This document shows, piece by piece, positions 7,762-15,687 of a stretch of 15,700 nucleotides of DNA; position 1 is the stretch's first letter; each line of letters starts with the position of its first letter. Source of the DNA: Bacteroidota bacterium (GTDB lineage Bacteria; Bacteroidota; Bacteroidia; Bacteroidales; WCHB1-69); assembly GCA_023413895.1 (NCBI GenBank), contig JAEZOU010000008.1:1-15700 (forward strand), written 5' to 3'. Below the pieces are notes generated by a model. It was given only the letters and a program-made list of their open reading frames with translations, did not search any database and was not told where the DNA came from. A program made the translations under genes and the position numbers.

Positions 7762-8798
7762 TAATCAAAGCCCAACTTACGCATACGCGTAGCCATTACC
7801 AACGTATCTTCACTAAAGTTAGTCATATCGTAGAAACGCTCTTTCATTGTACGAGAAGAGAAAATTCCATACGAAGTGACAAAATCTTCATCTGTCGGGC
7901 AAGTGAGGTTTGTATATTCCAAGCGGTCCTGAACCAAACTTGTAGAGGGTTTATTCACCTCCAAATATTTTACGTAATCGCTACCGCCAGCCCAAACTTC
8001 CACCTCGATACATTCTGCACCATCTTTATAACGAACTACCGATTCATCAACTTCTAATTCATTTAAAAGTTGCTTATAGAAATCGTAGGGTGAAAATTTC
8101 TTAGCATATTTTCCATTTTGCGAATTTCCTGCATACACAAATCCCGCAGAGGTTAAATCACGAACAAGAGTCTTGTGAGTTATTTCTCCAGTAGCTTTTT
8201 TCTTTTCCAAATAGTGAAACTTGAAAAACACCTGATACGCCGTAGCATTAACGGCTGCATCAAATTGAATCTCAGCTGAACTTGCCAAAAGATTCATTGG
8301 TGCCATTGCGTATGGATAGCGGATTGCAAAATCATTAACAATATTAGCCTTACCTTCCGTCACCTTTCCTGTTTCATTATTAACGATTTTCAACTTATAA
8401 GTTGCTGTAGGATCAAGCGTAAAGGGAACATTATTAGTATAGAGCAATTGCTGTGGAGCTGCAAAAGTTCCATTTTCTCTCGGTATGGAAGTGGTTGTAT
8501 CTAAAACGATTGATTGGATTAACTCCTTACCTTGATACTCCTCTAAAGTCACGGTAACTTTATCAAAATAGTAAAGTTTTTCCATACTTTGCGCATCATC
8601 TAACGGATTGCCCGTAGATTGAAAACCTTTGTAAACCTTTACATAATGGATAGAATCGTGAACATCTAACAAAGCGTACGCAATGGTAATATCACGATTA
8701 TCAGCATAGATATCAAAATTGGGCTCGCAATTTTGAAATAAAAGAGCAATAAATGCAATAAAAATAGGATATAAGATCTTCTTCATCAGAGTATTCAT
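7746..8798 (-). CDS. Lipoprotein of unknown function, DUF4249-like in outline
   Basis: 350 residues. The N-terminus is a lipoprotein signal: two basic residues (KK, 6-7), a hydrophobic stretch at about 8-21 and LFQNC with the probable lipidated Cys at 24. The position just before Cys is Asn, looser than the classical lipobox, though Bacteroidota tolerate this. The mature part is soluble and beta-rich by eye, with an early segment ITIAYALLDVHDSIHYVKV (residues 37-55) like the opening of DUF4249 proteins, which are predicted periplasmic or surface lipoproteins of unknown role. I do not recognise a catalytic motif. Its ATG overlaps the stop of the upstream barrel gene by one base (TAATG), implying translational coupling. 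Met5 is an alternative start giving a shorter signal peptide. The 3' end overlaps the SpoU gene tail-to-tail by 16 nt. Function unknown. Confidence 0.8.
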   Translation of the reverse strand: MNTLMKKILYPIFIAFIALLFQNCEPNFDIYADNRDITIAYALLDVHDSIHYVKVYKGFQSTGNPLDDAQSMEKLYYFDKVTVTLEEYQGKELIQSIVLDTTTSIPRENGTFAAPQQLLYTNNVPFTLDPTATYKLKIVNNETGKVTEGKANIVNDFAIRYPYAMAPMNLLASSAEIQFDAAVNATAYQVFFKFHYLEKKKATGEITHKTLVRDLTSAGFVYAGNSQNGKYAKKFSPYDFYKQLLNELEVDESVVRYKDGAECIEVEVWAGGSDYVKYLEVNKPSTSLVQDRLEYTNLTCPTDEDFVTSYGIFSSRTMKERFYDMTNFSEDTLVMATRMRKLGFDYYRNL

Positions 8799-9568
8799 TA
8801 ATATTCATTAGGCACGCGTACCCACTTAGGTCCACGTCGTTTTCCATCCTTATCTTTTCTCATATTTTCAGTAAATTTCTCATTGAAAGAGTAGATTAAT
8901 CGAACGGAAATTACATTATTATATTGATTTCTAACATTATGTTGTTCATTCGGAGTACCTATACTGGTAACAAAATCACGAGTTCTTAACTTTATAAAGG
9001 AGTACTGATAGCGAATATTAAGTCTAAGTCCTTTGTAAATTGGAATCTTCACATCAGCAATAGCACACCAATCATTTTTAGAGTATATGCCAGAGCGAAC
9101 ATCTGTTATCAGGCGATAACCACTTTCAATTTCCCGCGCATAGACTAAACGCCCCCAAGATGCACCTACCCCAAAACAGATTCTGGAATAGGGATCTTCA
9201 AAATGAAATAGTACAGGAACCTCAACATAATCCAAATTCAACTTATATTTAAAAGTTGGATCGTAGGGTACCGATTCATTAATCGGAGTAAAACCAGTAT
9301 AATCCATTGTATCCACCTTCGATCTCATACGTGAACCTTTCTGATTATAAAGCAATTCAACCGTAAAAAAGAAACGCTCCTTTCTATCGATAGGCAAAGT
9401 TACAGAAGCTCCTACATTAGCTCCAATTTTCTTAAAACCAAACACCTCATCACCATCTACTTGTGACATATTTCCACCTGCAATTACGGAGCCGATAAAT
9501 CGTTGCGAGAATCCCATCGTAACGACAAAAGTAAGCATTATCAACAGAAAAAGTTTCTTCACTTTCAT
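8798..9568 (-). CDS. Outer membrane beta-barrel protein, PorT-like family
   Basis: 256 residues from the ATG at 9568. A signal peptide MKVKKLFLLIMLTFVVTMGFSQ is followed by QRF, so cleavage falls near residue 21-22. The mature protein looks like the eight-stranded outer membrane barrels of Bacteroidota (PF13568-type): FIGSVIAGGNMSQVDGD at its start, alternating aromatic/polar strands, and LDYVEVPVLFHF, the LxYxExPxL pattern typical of the family. An upstream TTG at 9586 would add six residues, but it lies inside the -7 promoter element and cannot be in the transcript, so I reject it. The gene shares one base with the downstream lipoprotein gene, so the two are probably made together as an outer-membrane barrel plus lipoprotein pair. 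No transport substrate or partner can be named. T9SS PorT itself is a relative, but membership of that machinery is not shown. Confidence 0.82.
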   Translation of the reverse strand: MKVKKLFLLIMLTFVVTMGFSQRFIGSVIAGGNMSQVDGDEVFGFKKIGANVGASVTLPIDRKERFFFTVELLYNQKGSRMRSKVDTMDYTGFTPINESVPYDPTFKYKLNLDYVEVPVLFHFEDPYSRICFGVGASWGRLVYAREIESGYRLITDVRSGIYSKNDWCAIADVKIPIYKGLRLNIRYQYSFIKLRTRDFVTSIGTPNEQHNVRNQYNNVISVRLIYSFNEKFTENMRKDKDGKRRGPKWVRVPNEY

Positions 9569-9583
9569 AATTTTATTAAGTTG

Positions 9584-9611
9584 CAAAAATACTAAAAAAA
9601 GGAAAACGCAA
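9584..9611 (-). promoter_or_regulatory. Promoter of the barrel-lipoprotein pair
   Basis: On the minus strand TATTTTTG occupies 9591-9584, an exact -7 element. A possible -33 TTG is at 9611-9609 with a 17-nt spacer, slightly short of the usual 19-21; TTTTG at 9620-9616 is the alternative. The transcript would start near 9577, only about 9 nt ahead of the ATG at 9568. This fixes the start codon of the barrel gene. Confidence 0.65.
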
Positions 9612-9893
9612 CTTTCAAAATTTTATTACACATCAGTTCAAAAAAACTCCTGAAATTCAACAACTTTAAAAATCAAACTAAGAAAACAAACGCACTCACA
9701 TTTAGATAATTTGGGCATTTAAAATCATTTCAATCTGTATTAAGATTTAAATTGTAAAATTTCACCAATCAATCAGTCATTAAAAAATCGATGATATTCT
9801 TTCCAAACGTTGCCAAATCCACTTTTCAAAATTTCATATTCAAATCAAATAGAAAATCTCCATTTTAGGAGAGAAAAAGTCGCAACAATTATG
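9592..9893. other. AT-rich divergent intergenic region
   Basis: About 300 nt between the two opposed promoters. It is strongly AT-rich and has no protein-like frame. Only loose near-palindromes (for example around 9742-9760, TTAAATTGTAAAATTT) are visible. I see no riboswitch, RNA gene or clear operator. Regulatory protein sites could be here but are not recognisable. Confidence 0.5.
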
Positions 9894-9901
9894 TATTTTT
9901 G
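9894..9901 (+). promoter_or_regulatory. -7 element before the YfcC-family permease gene
   Basis: TATTTTTG matches the -7 consensus exactly and lies 24 nt ahead of the ATG at 9926, putting the transcript start near 9908. No convincing -33 TTTG is seen 19-21 nt upstream (the area reads GAGAGAAAAAG), so the promoter may be weak or need an activator. Confidence 0.6.
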
Positions 9902-9925
9902 CAAACTAAAAAAGAAAATTGAACT

Positions 9926-11530
9926 ATGAGCACACGTTTCAAAATTCCACACACTTTCACTATTGTTTTCTCAATTATCGTTTTCTGTGCAATTCTCACC
10001 TGGATTATTCCTGGCGGAGAATATGAACGACAAACCATAACTGTTGACGGCACAGAGCGAAATATTGTTATTGCTGATACTTTTCATAACATTGAAAATC
10101 AACCTCAAACTTGGCAAATCTTCACCGCATTTTTTAAGGGTTTCAACCACACCTCTGAGATTATCGCCTTCATTTTAATGATTGGTGGGGCGTTTTGGAT
10201 TATGAACGAGACGAATGCCATTAACGTGGGTATTTTCTCTTTTTTAAGAAGCACTAAAAAACTTCAAAACATTAATTTTTTCAATAAAATTGGCATAAAT
10301 AACATCATTATCACCCTGATTATGATTATGTTCAGTCTTTTTGGTGCGATATTTGGGATGAGTGAAGAAACCATTGCTTTCATCATCATCTTTGTCCCAT
10401 TAGCCATTTCGATGGGTTATGATTCAATTACAGGAGTTTTAATGTGTTACGTTGCAGCACATGTTGGCTTTGCGGGCGCACTTCTGAACCCGTTTACCAT
10501 TGGCATTGCCCAAGGGCTCTCGGGATTGCCCACCTTCTCTGGAATAGAGTACCGCTTTATTTGTTGGTCAATTCTCACAATTATTGCCATTGCATTCACA
10601 CTATTCTACGCTAATAAAATCAAAAGAAATCCACAAAAATCAATCACTTACAATATTGATAGCTATTGGCGGGAGAAACAGATGAGCGAAGACACACAGC
10701 CTGAACGTGAAAGATCAACCATTGCAACATGGATAGTTTTTGCTATCGTCTCCGCAATTATGATATTTTTTGCGTTTCAATATCCGCATACGGAAATCAA
10801 AATCGGGCAAAGCCAGCACACACTTTGTCTTCTTCCCTTCATTGCTGGTGGTTTCACTCTTCTTGGAGGCTATTGTGCATATAAATCGAAACACTTTTTT
10901 ATTCTTTCCTTACTACTACTCACCATTATAATGTTGGTTGTAGGCGTTCTTGGTTATCATTGGTACGTAATGGAAATCGCTGCACTCTTCTTTGCTATGG
11001 GCATTGCTTCAGGAGCGGCATACAGCTATAAATTTGACAAAATTATCCGCCTCTTTTTAGAGGGTTGCAAGGATATTATGGTAGCGGCACTCGTTGTAGG
11101 AATGGCGGGTGGCATTATCATTATTTTAGAAGATGGAAAGATAATTGATACCATTCTACATGGCATTTCGATGGCAATGACCCATACGGGAAAAGAGGGG
11201 GCAATAGGCGCTATGTATATGATACAAAATATACTGAACATCATCATTCCATCAGGTTCTGCGAAAGCAGCACTAACAATTCCAATGATGGCAGAATTTT
11301 CTGATATCATCGGTGTTTCTCGTCAACTTACGGTTCTTGCTTTCCAACTTGGTGACGGATTTACCAATATGATCACCCCAACCTCAGGCGTCCTCATCGG
11401 ATGTTTGGGCGTGGCTAGAATCCCTTACGCACAATGGTTCAAATTTATATGGAAATTTATCCTCGCACTCATTATCATCGGATTTTTCTTACTACTAATA
11501 CCTCTATATGTTCCATTTAACGGCTTCTGA
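9926..11530 (+). CDS. YfcC-family membrane transporter (C4-dicarboxylate / basic amino acid carrier type)
   Basis: 534 residues, an inner membrane permease with roughly twelve hydrophobic segments starting at 11-29. Family landmarks are the opening PHTFTIVFSII...WIIPGGEY (8-33), a re-entrant-like GMSEETIAF at 144-152, LNPFTIGIAQ at 187-196, and in the second half IPSGSAKAA (441-449) and GDGFTNMITPTSG (476-488). These repeated Gly/Ser/Pro hairpins are typical of the ion transporter superfamily to which DcuC and YfcC belong. A charged loop at about 229-268 separates the halves. Relatives move dicarboxylates or exchange arginine, ornithine or lysine; the substrate cannot be decided here. The pnuC gene starts one base after the stop, so the two are certainly transcribed together if the promoter at 9894 is used. 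Confident on family, not on substrate. Confidence 0.85.
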   Translation: MSTRFKIPHTFTIVFSIIVFCAILTWIIPGGEYERQTITVDGTERNIVIADTFHNIENQPQTWQIFTAFFKGFNHTSEIIAFILMIGGAFWIMNETNAINVGIFSFLRSTKKLQNINFFNKIGINNIIITLIMIMFSLFGAIFGMSEETIAFIIIFVPLAISMGYDSITGVLMCYVAAHVGFAGALLNPFTIGIAQGLSGLPTFSGIEYRFICWSILTIIAIAFTLFYANKIKRNPQKSITYNIDSYWREKQMSEDTQPERERSTIATWIVFAIVSAIMIFFAFQYPHTEIKIGQSQHTLCLLPFIAGGFTLLGGYCAYKSKHFFILSLLLLTIIMLVVGVLGYHWYVMEIAALFFAMGIASGAAYSYKFDKIIRLFLEGCKDIMVAALVVGMAGGIIIILEDGKIIDTILHGISMAMTHTGKEGAIGAMYMIQNILNIIIPSGSAKAALTIPMMAEFSDIIGVSRQLTVLAFQLGDGFTNMITPTSGVLIGCLGVARIPYAQWFKFIWKFILALIIIGFFLLLIPLYVPFNGF

Positions 11531-11531
11531 T

Positions 11532-12131
11532 ATGACTACTGAACAGATAATTGAAATTTTGGGTGCCATTATTGGTCTTACCTATATATTTTTAGAATAT
11601 AGGGCTTCAATTTACCTTTGGCATGCAGGCATTGTGATGTCGCTTTTCTACATCTACATTTTCGGAAGCACACATTGCTACTTCTGGGCAGGCACATATC
11701 TATATTACTTATTTGCAGATATTTATGGGATTTTTATTTGGAAGAAGAGAAAGCATCAAAGCGAATCACCATACGAAGGTATTAAGAAACTCAATTTAAA
11801 ATTAGGAATAAAGATCGCTGTAATTTGCGCATTATTTTCAGGTTTACTTGCTATTTTTGCAAAGGAAATCATTCCGGATAGTCCCATTCCTATCGGTGAA
11901 GCAATCAGCACTGTTCTCAGCATCGTTGCGATGTGGTTATTGGCACATAAATATGTGGAACAATGGATATTGTGGATTATTGTAAATCTTTTTTATACTA
12001 TCCTAAATATCCAAATTGGGCTTTACTTTACAGCTATTTTGTTTGGTATTTATACTATTGTGGCGACTTTAGGTTATCTGAAATGGCGTAAAGAGATGAA
12101 GCAATCTGTAGAAACTCCTCATCAACTCTGA
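11532..12131 (+). CDS. pnuC: PnuC-family vitamin transporter (nicotinamide riboside type)
   Basis: 199 residues, an inner membrane facilitator with about seven hydrophobic segments. The family pattern is clear: EYRASIYLWHAGIVMSLFYI (22-41), YYLFADIYGIFIWKK (58-72), and near the end STVLSIVAMWLLAHKYVEQW (126-145), then ILWIIVN and GYLKWRK (181-187). PnuC proteins take up nicotinamide riboside for NAD synthesis. Close paralogues (PnuT, PnuX) carry thiamine or riboflavin, and Bacteroidota often have the thiamine form next to thiamine pyrophosphokinase and a TPP riboswitch. Neither is here, which favours nicotinamide riboside but does not prove it. I chose the ATG at 11532, one base after the permease stop. 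An in-frame ATG at 11508 would overlap the permease and add a polar tail (FHLTASD) foreign to the family. The last 77 nt overlap the opposing MutS-family gene. Confidence 0.85.
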   Translation: MTTEQIIEILGAIIGLTYIFLEYRASIYLWHAGIVMSLFYIYIFGSTHCYFWAGTYLYYLFADIYGIFIWKKRKHQSESPYEGIKKLNLKLGIKIAVICALFSGLLAIFAKEIIPDSPIPIGEAISTVLSIVAMWLLAHKYVEQWILWIIVNLFYTILNIQIGLYFTAILFGIYTIVATLGYLKWRKEMKQSVETPHQL

Positions 12132-13464
12132 AGATTTTGGCAATATTCAAAGCCTCTGTCGGGACGGTCACCTCATCGGTTTCCTCCAACGCGTAATCCA
12201 TATACATATTAATGTTATATGGTGTTAATTTTTCACGTATTCTACTCACATCCAAGCCTTTAACGCGCAATCTTCTACAATTCACTTCATGAATATCGTA
12301 ATGTGTAGTTACAATCGTAAATAGATGATAATCGGATAACAGACGAACGAAAGCCGCCACTAATGCTTTTCCCTCTGAAGGATTGGTGGTACGCGCCAAC
12401 TCATCAACCAAAACAAGGAGTTTTTTTCCCGATTTAGCCTCTTTGATGATATGATTAATTGTTAAAATTTCGACACAATAGGAGGAAAGCCCACTCACTT
12501 CTGATTGTTGGTCACCAATACTTGTTAGCACTTCATCAACAAGGGCCATCTCTGCTTTTTGTGCTGGCACAAAAAATCCGTACTGGAACATCAGTTGAGC
12601 AAGAGCAACACTCTTCAAGAAAACTGTTTTTCCGGACATATTAGAACCTGTAATCAGAACGGGTTGCTGTTTCAGTTCAATATCAATAGGCTGAAACGAT
12701 TTTCCAGCCTTTACAAGTCTATCTTTAACCAATGGATTTTCTAACCCCACAAACGAAAGTTGATTTTCGGAAATTATGGGTCGTGTACAGTTCCAACGAA
12801 TTGCTAATTCTGCCTTTGCAATCAGCAAATCTAAATAAGCTGATAATTCCAAATTTCCACGCAAACTTCGCGCATAGCGCAGCAGTTGTTCACTTAATGT
12901 CTTCCGCACCTCATCTTCTACAGCCACACAATTCAGTTGAGCGCTAATGCGTTCTTCCTCCGTTTGGGCAGATTCTAATACAGAGCGAAGGTGTGCCAAA
13001 CGCGGGTCATAGCAGGTATAAATATAAAAATGTGGCAAACCGTTTCTTTCGGGATCTAAAAGAGAAATTATCTCCGACATATCCAAAAAGTAGAAATAAT
13101 CATTTAGCGGAAGATGTTCCAACTGCGCTCTGATTTGTTGGAGCGAAAGTGCCGTTTTCTTCACTTCAAAAAGCTCAATGTCATCTAAAACGGCACCATC
13201 TTCCAATCTTATTAATGTATTTAGAATATTGTGAATCTGAAACAACTCATGTTTTATCTTATTGAAAATTGGACTATAACTTTCAGTTTTCAACAACTCA
13301 ACAAGAATTTCAATATTCTCAAATTCACAGAACAATTTATCACTATCTTTCTCAAAAGGGGAATTTAATAGCAATTCTCTTCCCAAAGAGGAATTCATCT
13401 CAATAGAATCGTATAGGAAACGCATTCCTATATTTTTCGCTATTATCTCCCGAAAGATTTGCAT
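12055..13464 (-). CDS. MutS-family ATPase without mismatch-recognition domain, KamC-like
   Basis: 469 residues: a helical core/lever region (about 1-230) followed by a MutS ABC-type ATPase. Walker A is GSNMSGKT at 273-280, the signature region SGLSSYCVEI at 324-333, Walker B LLVLVDE at 349-355, and the switch His in TTHYD at 386-390. It lacks the N-terminal mismatch-binding domain of MutS (about 850 residues) and the Smr domain of MutS2. The stretch DELARTTNPSEG (354-365) with TTHYD, and MDYALEE...VPTEALNIAKI (422-443), resembles, as I recall it, KamC of lysine-fermentation clusters, described as a reactivating ATPase for lysine 5,6-aminomutase. That identification is an inference from motif memory; a DNA-acting MutS-related protein is the alternative. 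The second Gly of the usual NMGGKS is Ser here. It starts 23 nt after fusA, probably on the same transcript, and its 3' end runs 77 nt into pnuC. Confidence 0.75.
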   Translation of the reverse strand: MQIFREIIAKNIGMRFLYDSIEMNSSLGRELLLNSPFEKDSDKLFCEFENIEILVELLKTESYSPIFNKIKHELFQIHNILNTLIRLEDGAVLDDIELFEVKKTALSLQQIRAQLEHLPLNDYFYFLDMSEIISLLDPERNGLPHFYIYTCYDPRLAHLRSVLESAQTEEERISAQLNCVAVEDEVRKTLSEQLLRYARSLRGNLELSAYLDLLIAKAELAIRWNCTRPIISENQLSFVGLENPLVKDRLVKAGKSFQPIDIELKQQPVLITGSNMSGKTVFLKSVALAQLMFQYGFFVPAQKAEMALVDEVLTSIGDQQSEVSGLSSYCVEILTINHIIKEAKSGKKLLVLVDELARTTNPSEGKALVAAFVRLLSDYHLFTIVTTHYDIHEVNCRRLRVKGLDVSRIREKLTPYNINMYMDYALEETDEVTVPTEALNIAKIFRVDEEFLQIASSLYAISDNLKSPQ

Positions 13465-13487
13465 TACAATACTATTTTAGGGCAGTT

Positions 13488-15557
13488 CTATTTCTCTGTA
13501 TTTCTTTTCTTTACAATCTCCTCTTGTTTTGCAACAGGCATTGGCATATAGTTGTAGAACTCCATAGAATAGTTTGCACGACCGCTAGTGATATTTCTCA
13601 GGGTAGTTGCGTAACCAAACATCTCCATTAACGGAATAAAAGCATTCAGCTTTTGAGATCCTTTTCTGAAACGTCTCATACTTTCAATTTTACCTCTACG
13701 TTTGTTCAAATCGCCAGTAACGTTTCCGATAAAATCATCTGGGGTATTGATTTCTACTTTCATAACGGGCTCTAATAGAACAGGATTAGCTTTCTTAAAA
13801 CCTTGTTTAAAACACATTGCTGCACACAATTGGAAAGCCATATCGCTAGAATCCACTGGGTGGTGAGTACCATCTAACAGCACACATTTCACATCAACAA
13901 CGGGATAGCCTGCAAAAGGACCATTATCCATGGCTTTAAGAAGACCTTTATTAACAGAAGGGATAAACTCTTTCGGTACAACGCCACCTTTACTTACATC
14001 CACAAACTCAAATCCTTTGCCAGGGTTGGGTTCAAAACGGATAACAGTGTGAGCATATTGACCTTTACCACCACTTTGCTTAACATGCTTATAATTGCTT
14101 TCTGTTGAACTAGTAATGGTTTCGCGGAATGAAACTGAAGGTTCTCCGACTGTAATAGGCACCTTAAACTCATTAGAAATTCTATCTACCATAATTTCCA
14201 AGTGTAACTCACCCATACCTGCAATAATCGTTTCCTCAGTTTCCTCATCATAATGAGATTGGAAAGATGGGTCTTCGTTACAAAGTTTTGCCAACACTTC
14301 GCCTAATTTATTACGATTTTTCTTATCCTCAATATTCACCTTCATTTCAATCACTGCGGGTGGAATTTGGATAGATTCTAAGAGTACAGGTTGATTTTCG
14401 TCGCACAATGTATCACCAGTTTTCGTATATTTCATACCTACCAAAGCCACAATTTCGCCAGCTCCTGCTTCTGTAATCTCTTCACGCTCTTTCGCTTTGA
14501 TTCTAAAAATACGACCAGCGCGTTCATATTTCATCTTATTTGTGTTGTAGAAACTCATTCCACTGGTTAACTTACCACTGAAAATACGGATAAAAGTTTG
14601 TTGTCCTACATATGGGTCGTTAATCAACTTGAAAGCAAGTGCAGCAAAAGGCTCATTACTTGAAGGATTTCTCTGAATTGTTCTCTCTTCATCATCAGGG
14701 TCTTGCGCAATTACAGCCCCTAAATCCATTGGTGAAGGGAGATAATCCACAACAGCATCTAATAGAAGTTGGATACCTTTATTTTTATATGCCGCACCAC
14801 ACAAAACGGGTGTTACCAACAACTTAATTGTAGCTCTGCGAATTGCTGCCATCAACACATCTTGTTTAATTTCGGCTTCTTCGAGATATAGATCTGCAAT
14901 TTCGTCATCAATATCAGCAATTTTTTCAATCAAATTACGACGTGCTGCATCTGCTTGTTCAGCATACTCTGCAGGAATATCGCTAACAATACGCTCTTTT
15001 TCTTTAAAAGTGATAGCTTTCATTGCTACCAAATCGACCATACCTTCAAAATCAGCTTCTGACCCCATTGGCAGATGTAATGGAACAGCGTTAGCGCCCA
15101 AATATTTATTCATTTGTGCAACCACTTCATTAAAATCAGCTCCCGTTCTATCCATTTTATTAACGAAAGCGATTCTGGGTACGCGATATTTATCTGCCTG
15201 ATTCCAAACAGTTTCACTTTGAGGTTCTACACCACCTACGGCGCAAAAAACAGCTACCATTCCATCAATAACGCGCAACGAACGCTCAACTTCTACGGTA
15301 AAATCAACGTGTCCCGGAGTATCAATCAAATTGATTTGACAATCTCTCCATTGGGCAGTAATTGCTGCTGATGCAATCGTAATTCCACGTTCCTGCTCTT
15401 GCTTCATAAAATCCATCGTTGCCTGGCCATCGTGCGTTTCACCAACTTTTCTATTTACACCTGTAAAAAATAAAATTCTTTCTGATACGGTTGTTTTTCC
15501 TGCGTCGATGTGCGCGGCAATTCCAATGTTTCTTAATTTTGATACTCCTTGTGACAT
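13488..15557 (-). CDS. fusA: Translation elongation factor G
   Basis: 689 residues, close to the usual ~700. This ribosomal GTPase moves tRNA and mRNA after peptide bond formation and splits ribosomes with RRF. GTPase motifs are all intact: G1 AHIDAGKT at 15-22, G2 RGITI at 57-61, G3 DTPGH at 79-83 with the catalytic His, and G4 NKMD at 133-136. Domain II, III (GMGELHLEIMVDR) and IV (GGVVPKEFIPSV ... HHPVDSSDMAF) follow, ending in domain V. The intact His and P-loop argue against the GTPase-deficient EF-G2 described from Bacteroides. No rpsL, rpsG or tuf adjoins, so it is not in a str operon; it could be the relocated main EF-G or a second active copy. The ATG at 15557 lies about 60 nt behind a near-consensus promoter. 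The MutS-family gene follows 23 nt after the stop. Confidence 0.96.
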   Translation of the reverse strand: MSQGVSKLRNIGIAAHIDAGKTTVSERILFFTGVNRKVGETHDGQATMDFMKQEQERGITIASAAITAQWRDCQINLIDTPGHVDFTVEVERSLRVIDGMVAVFCAVGGVEPQSETVWNQADKYRVPRIAFVNKMDRTGADFNEVVAQMNKYLGANAVPLHLPMGSEADFEGMVDLVAMKAITFKEKERIVSDIPAEYAEQADAARRNLIEKIADIDDEIADLYLEEAEIKQDVLMAAIRRATIKLLVTPVLCGAAYKNKGIQLLLDAVVDYLPSPMDLGAVIAQDPDDEERTIQRNPSSNEPFAALAFKLINDPYVGQQTFIRIFSGKLTSGMSFYNTNKMKYERAGRIFRIKAKEREEITEAGAGEIVALVGMKYTKTGDTLCDENQPVLLESIQIPPAVIEMKVNIEDKKNRNKLGEVLAKLCNEDPSFQSHYDEETEETIIAGMGELHLEIMVDRISNEFKVPITVGEPSVSFRETITSSTESNYKHVKQSGGKGQYAHTVIRFEPNPGKGFEFVDVSKGGVVPKEFIPSVNKGLLKAMDNGPFAGYPVVDVKCVLLDGTHHPVDSSDMAFQLCAAMCFKQGFKKANPVLLEPVMKVEINTPDDFIGNVTGDLNKRRGKIESMRRFRKGSQKLNAFIPLMEMFGYATTLRNITSGRANYSMEFYNYMPMPVAKQEEIVKKRNTEK

Positions 15558-15624
15558 TCTTGTTTTAAAATTTATAAATTTATAATTTGTTTTAATTAAA
15601 ATCTACGTTGAGGTAATAAAAATG

Positions 15625-15655
15625 CAAAAATAGAAAAAAAAATTGAATTTGTCAA
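15625..15655 (-). promoter_or_regulatory. Strong promoter of fusA
   Basis: On the minus strand, TTG at 15655-15653 is followed after exactly 20 nt by TATTTTTG at 15632-15625. Both elements and the spacing match the Bacteroidota consensus. The transcript would begin near 15618, leaving an AT-rich leader of about 60 nt that holds no evident structure. It is the best promoter in the window, in keeping with heavy EF-G demand. Confidence 0.75.
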
Positions 15656-15679
15656 GCAACAAAAATAAAAAGAATATTG

Positions 15680-15687
15680 TATTTTTG
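15680..15687 (+). promoter_or_regulatory. Forward -7 element for a gene beyond the right edge
   Basis: TATTTTTG on the plus strand, 13 nt from the window end, would drive transcription divergent from fusA. No good -33 TTTG is seen at 19-21 nt; TTTG at 15648-15651 is too far. No coding sequence is visible, so this rests on the -7 match alone. Confidence 0.4.

Noticed and set aside
11508..11531. Upstream ATG for pnuC at 11508
   Set aside because: It would overlap the permease coding sequence and add a polar tail absent from the family; the ATG at 11532 fits spacing and topology better.
11400..11531. TPP riboswitch before the PnuC gene, which would make it a thiamine transporter
   Set aside because: The region is permease coding sequence and no TPP riboswitch core was recognisable.
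12459..12947. Three small plus-strand open frames opposite the MutS-family gene
   Set aside because: They lie wholly inside a gene with strong motifs on the other strand and have no promoter or protein-like composition.
12055..13464. Canonical mismatch-repair MutS or MutS2
   Set aside because: The protein is about half the length of MutS, lacks the mismatch-binding Phe-x-Glu domain, and has no Smr nuclease domain.
13488..15557. GTPase-deficient EF-G2 of the Bacteroides type
   Set aside because: All GTPase motifs including the catalytic His in DTPGH are intact, and there is no extra insertion in the length.
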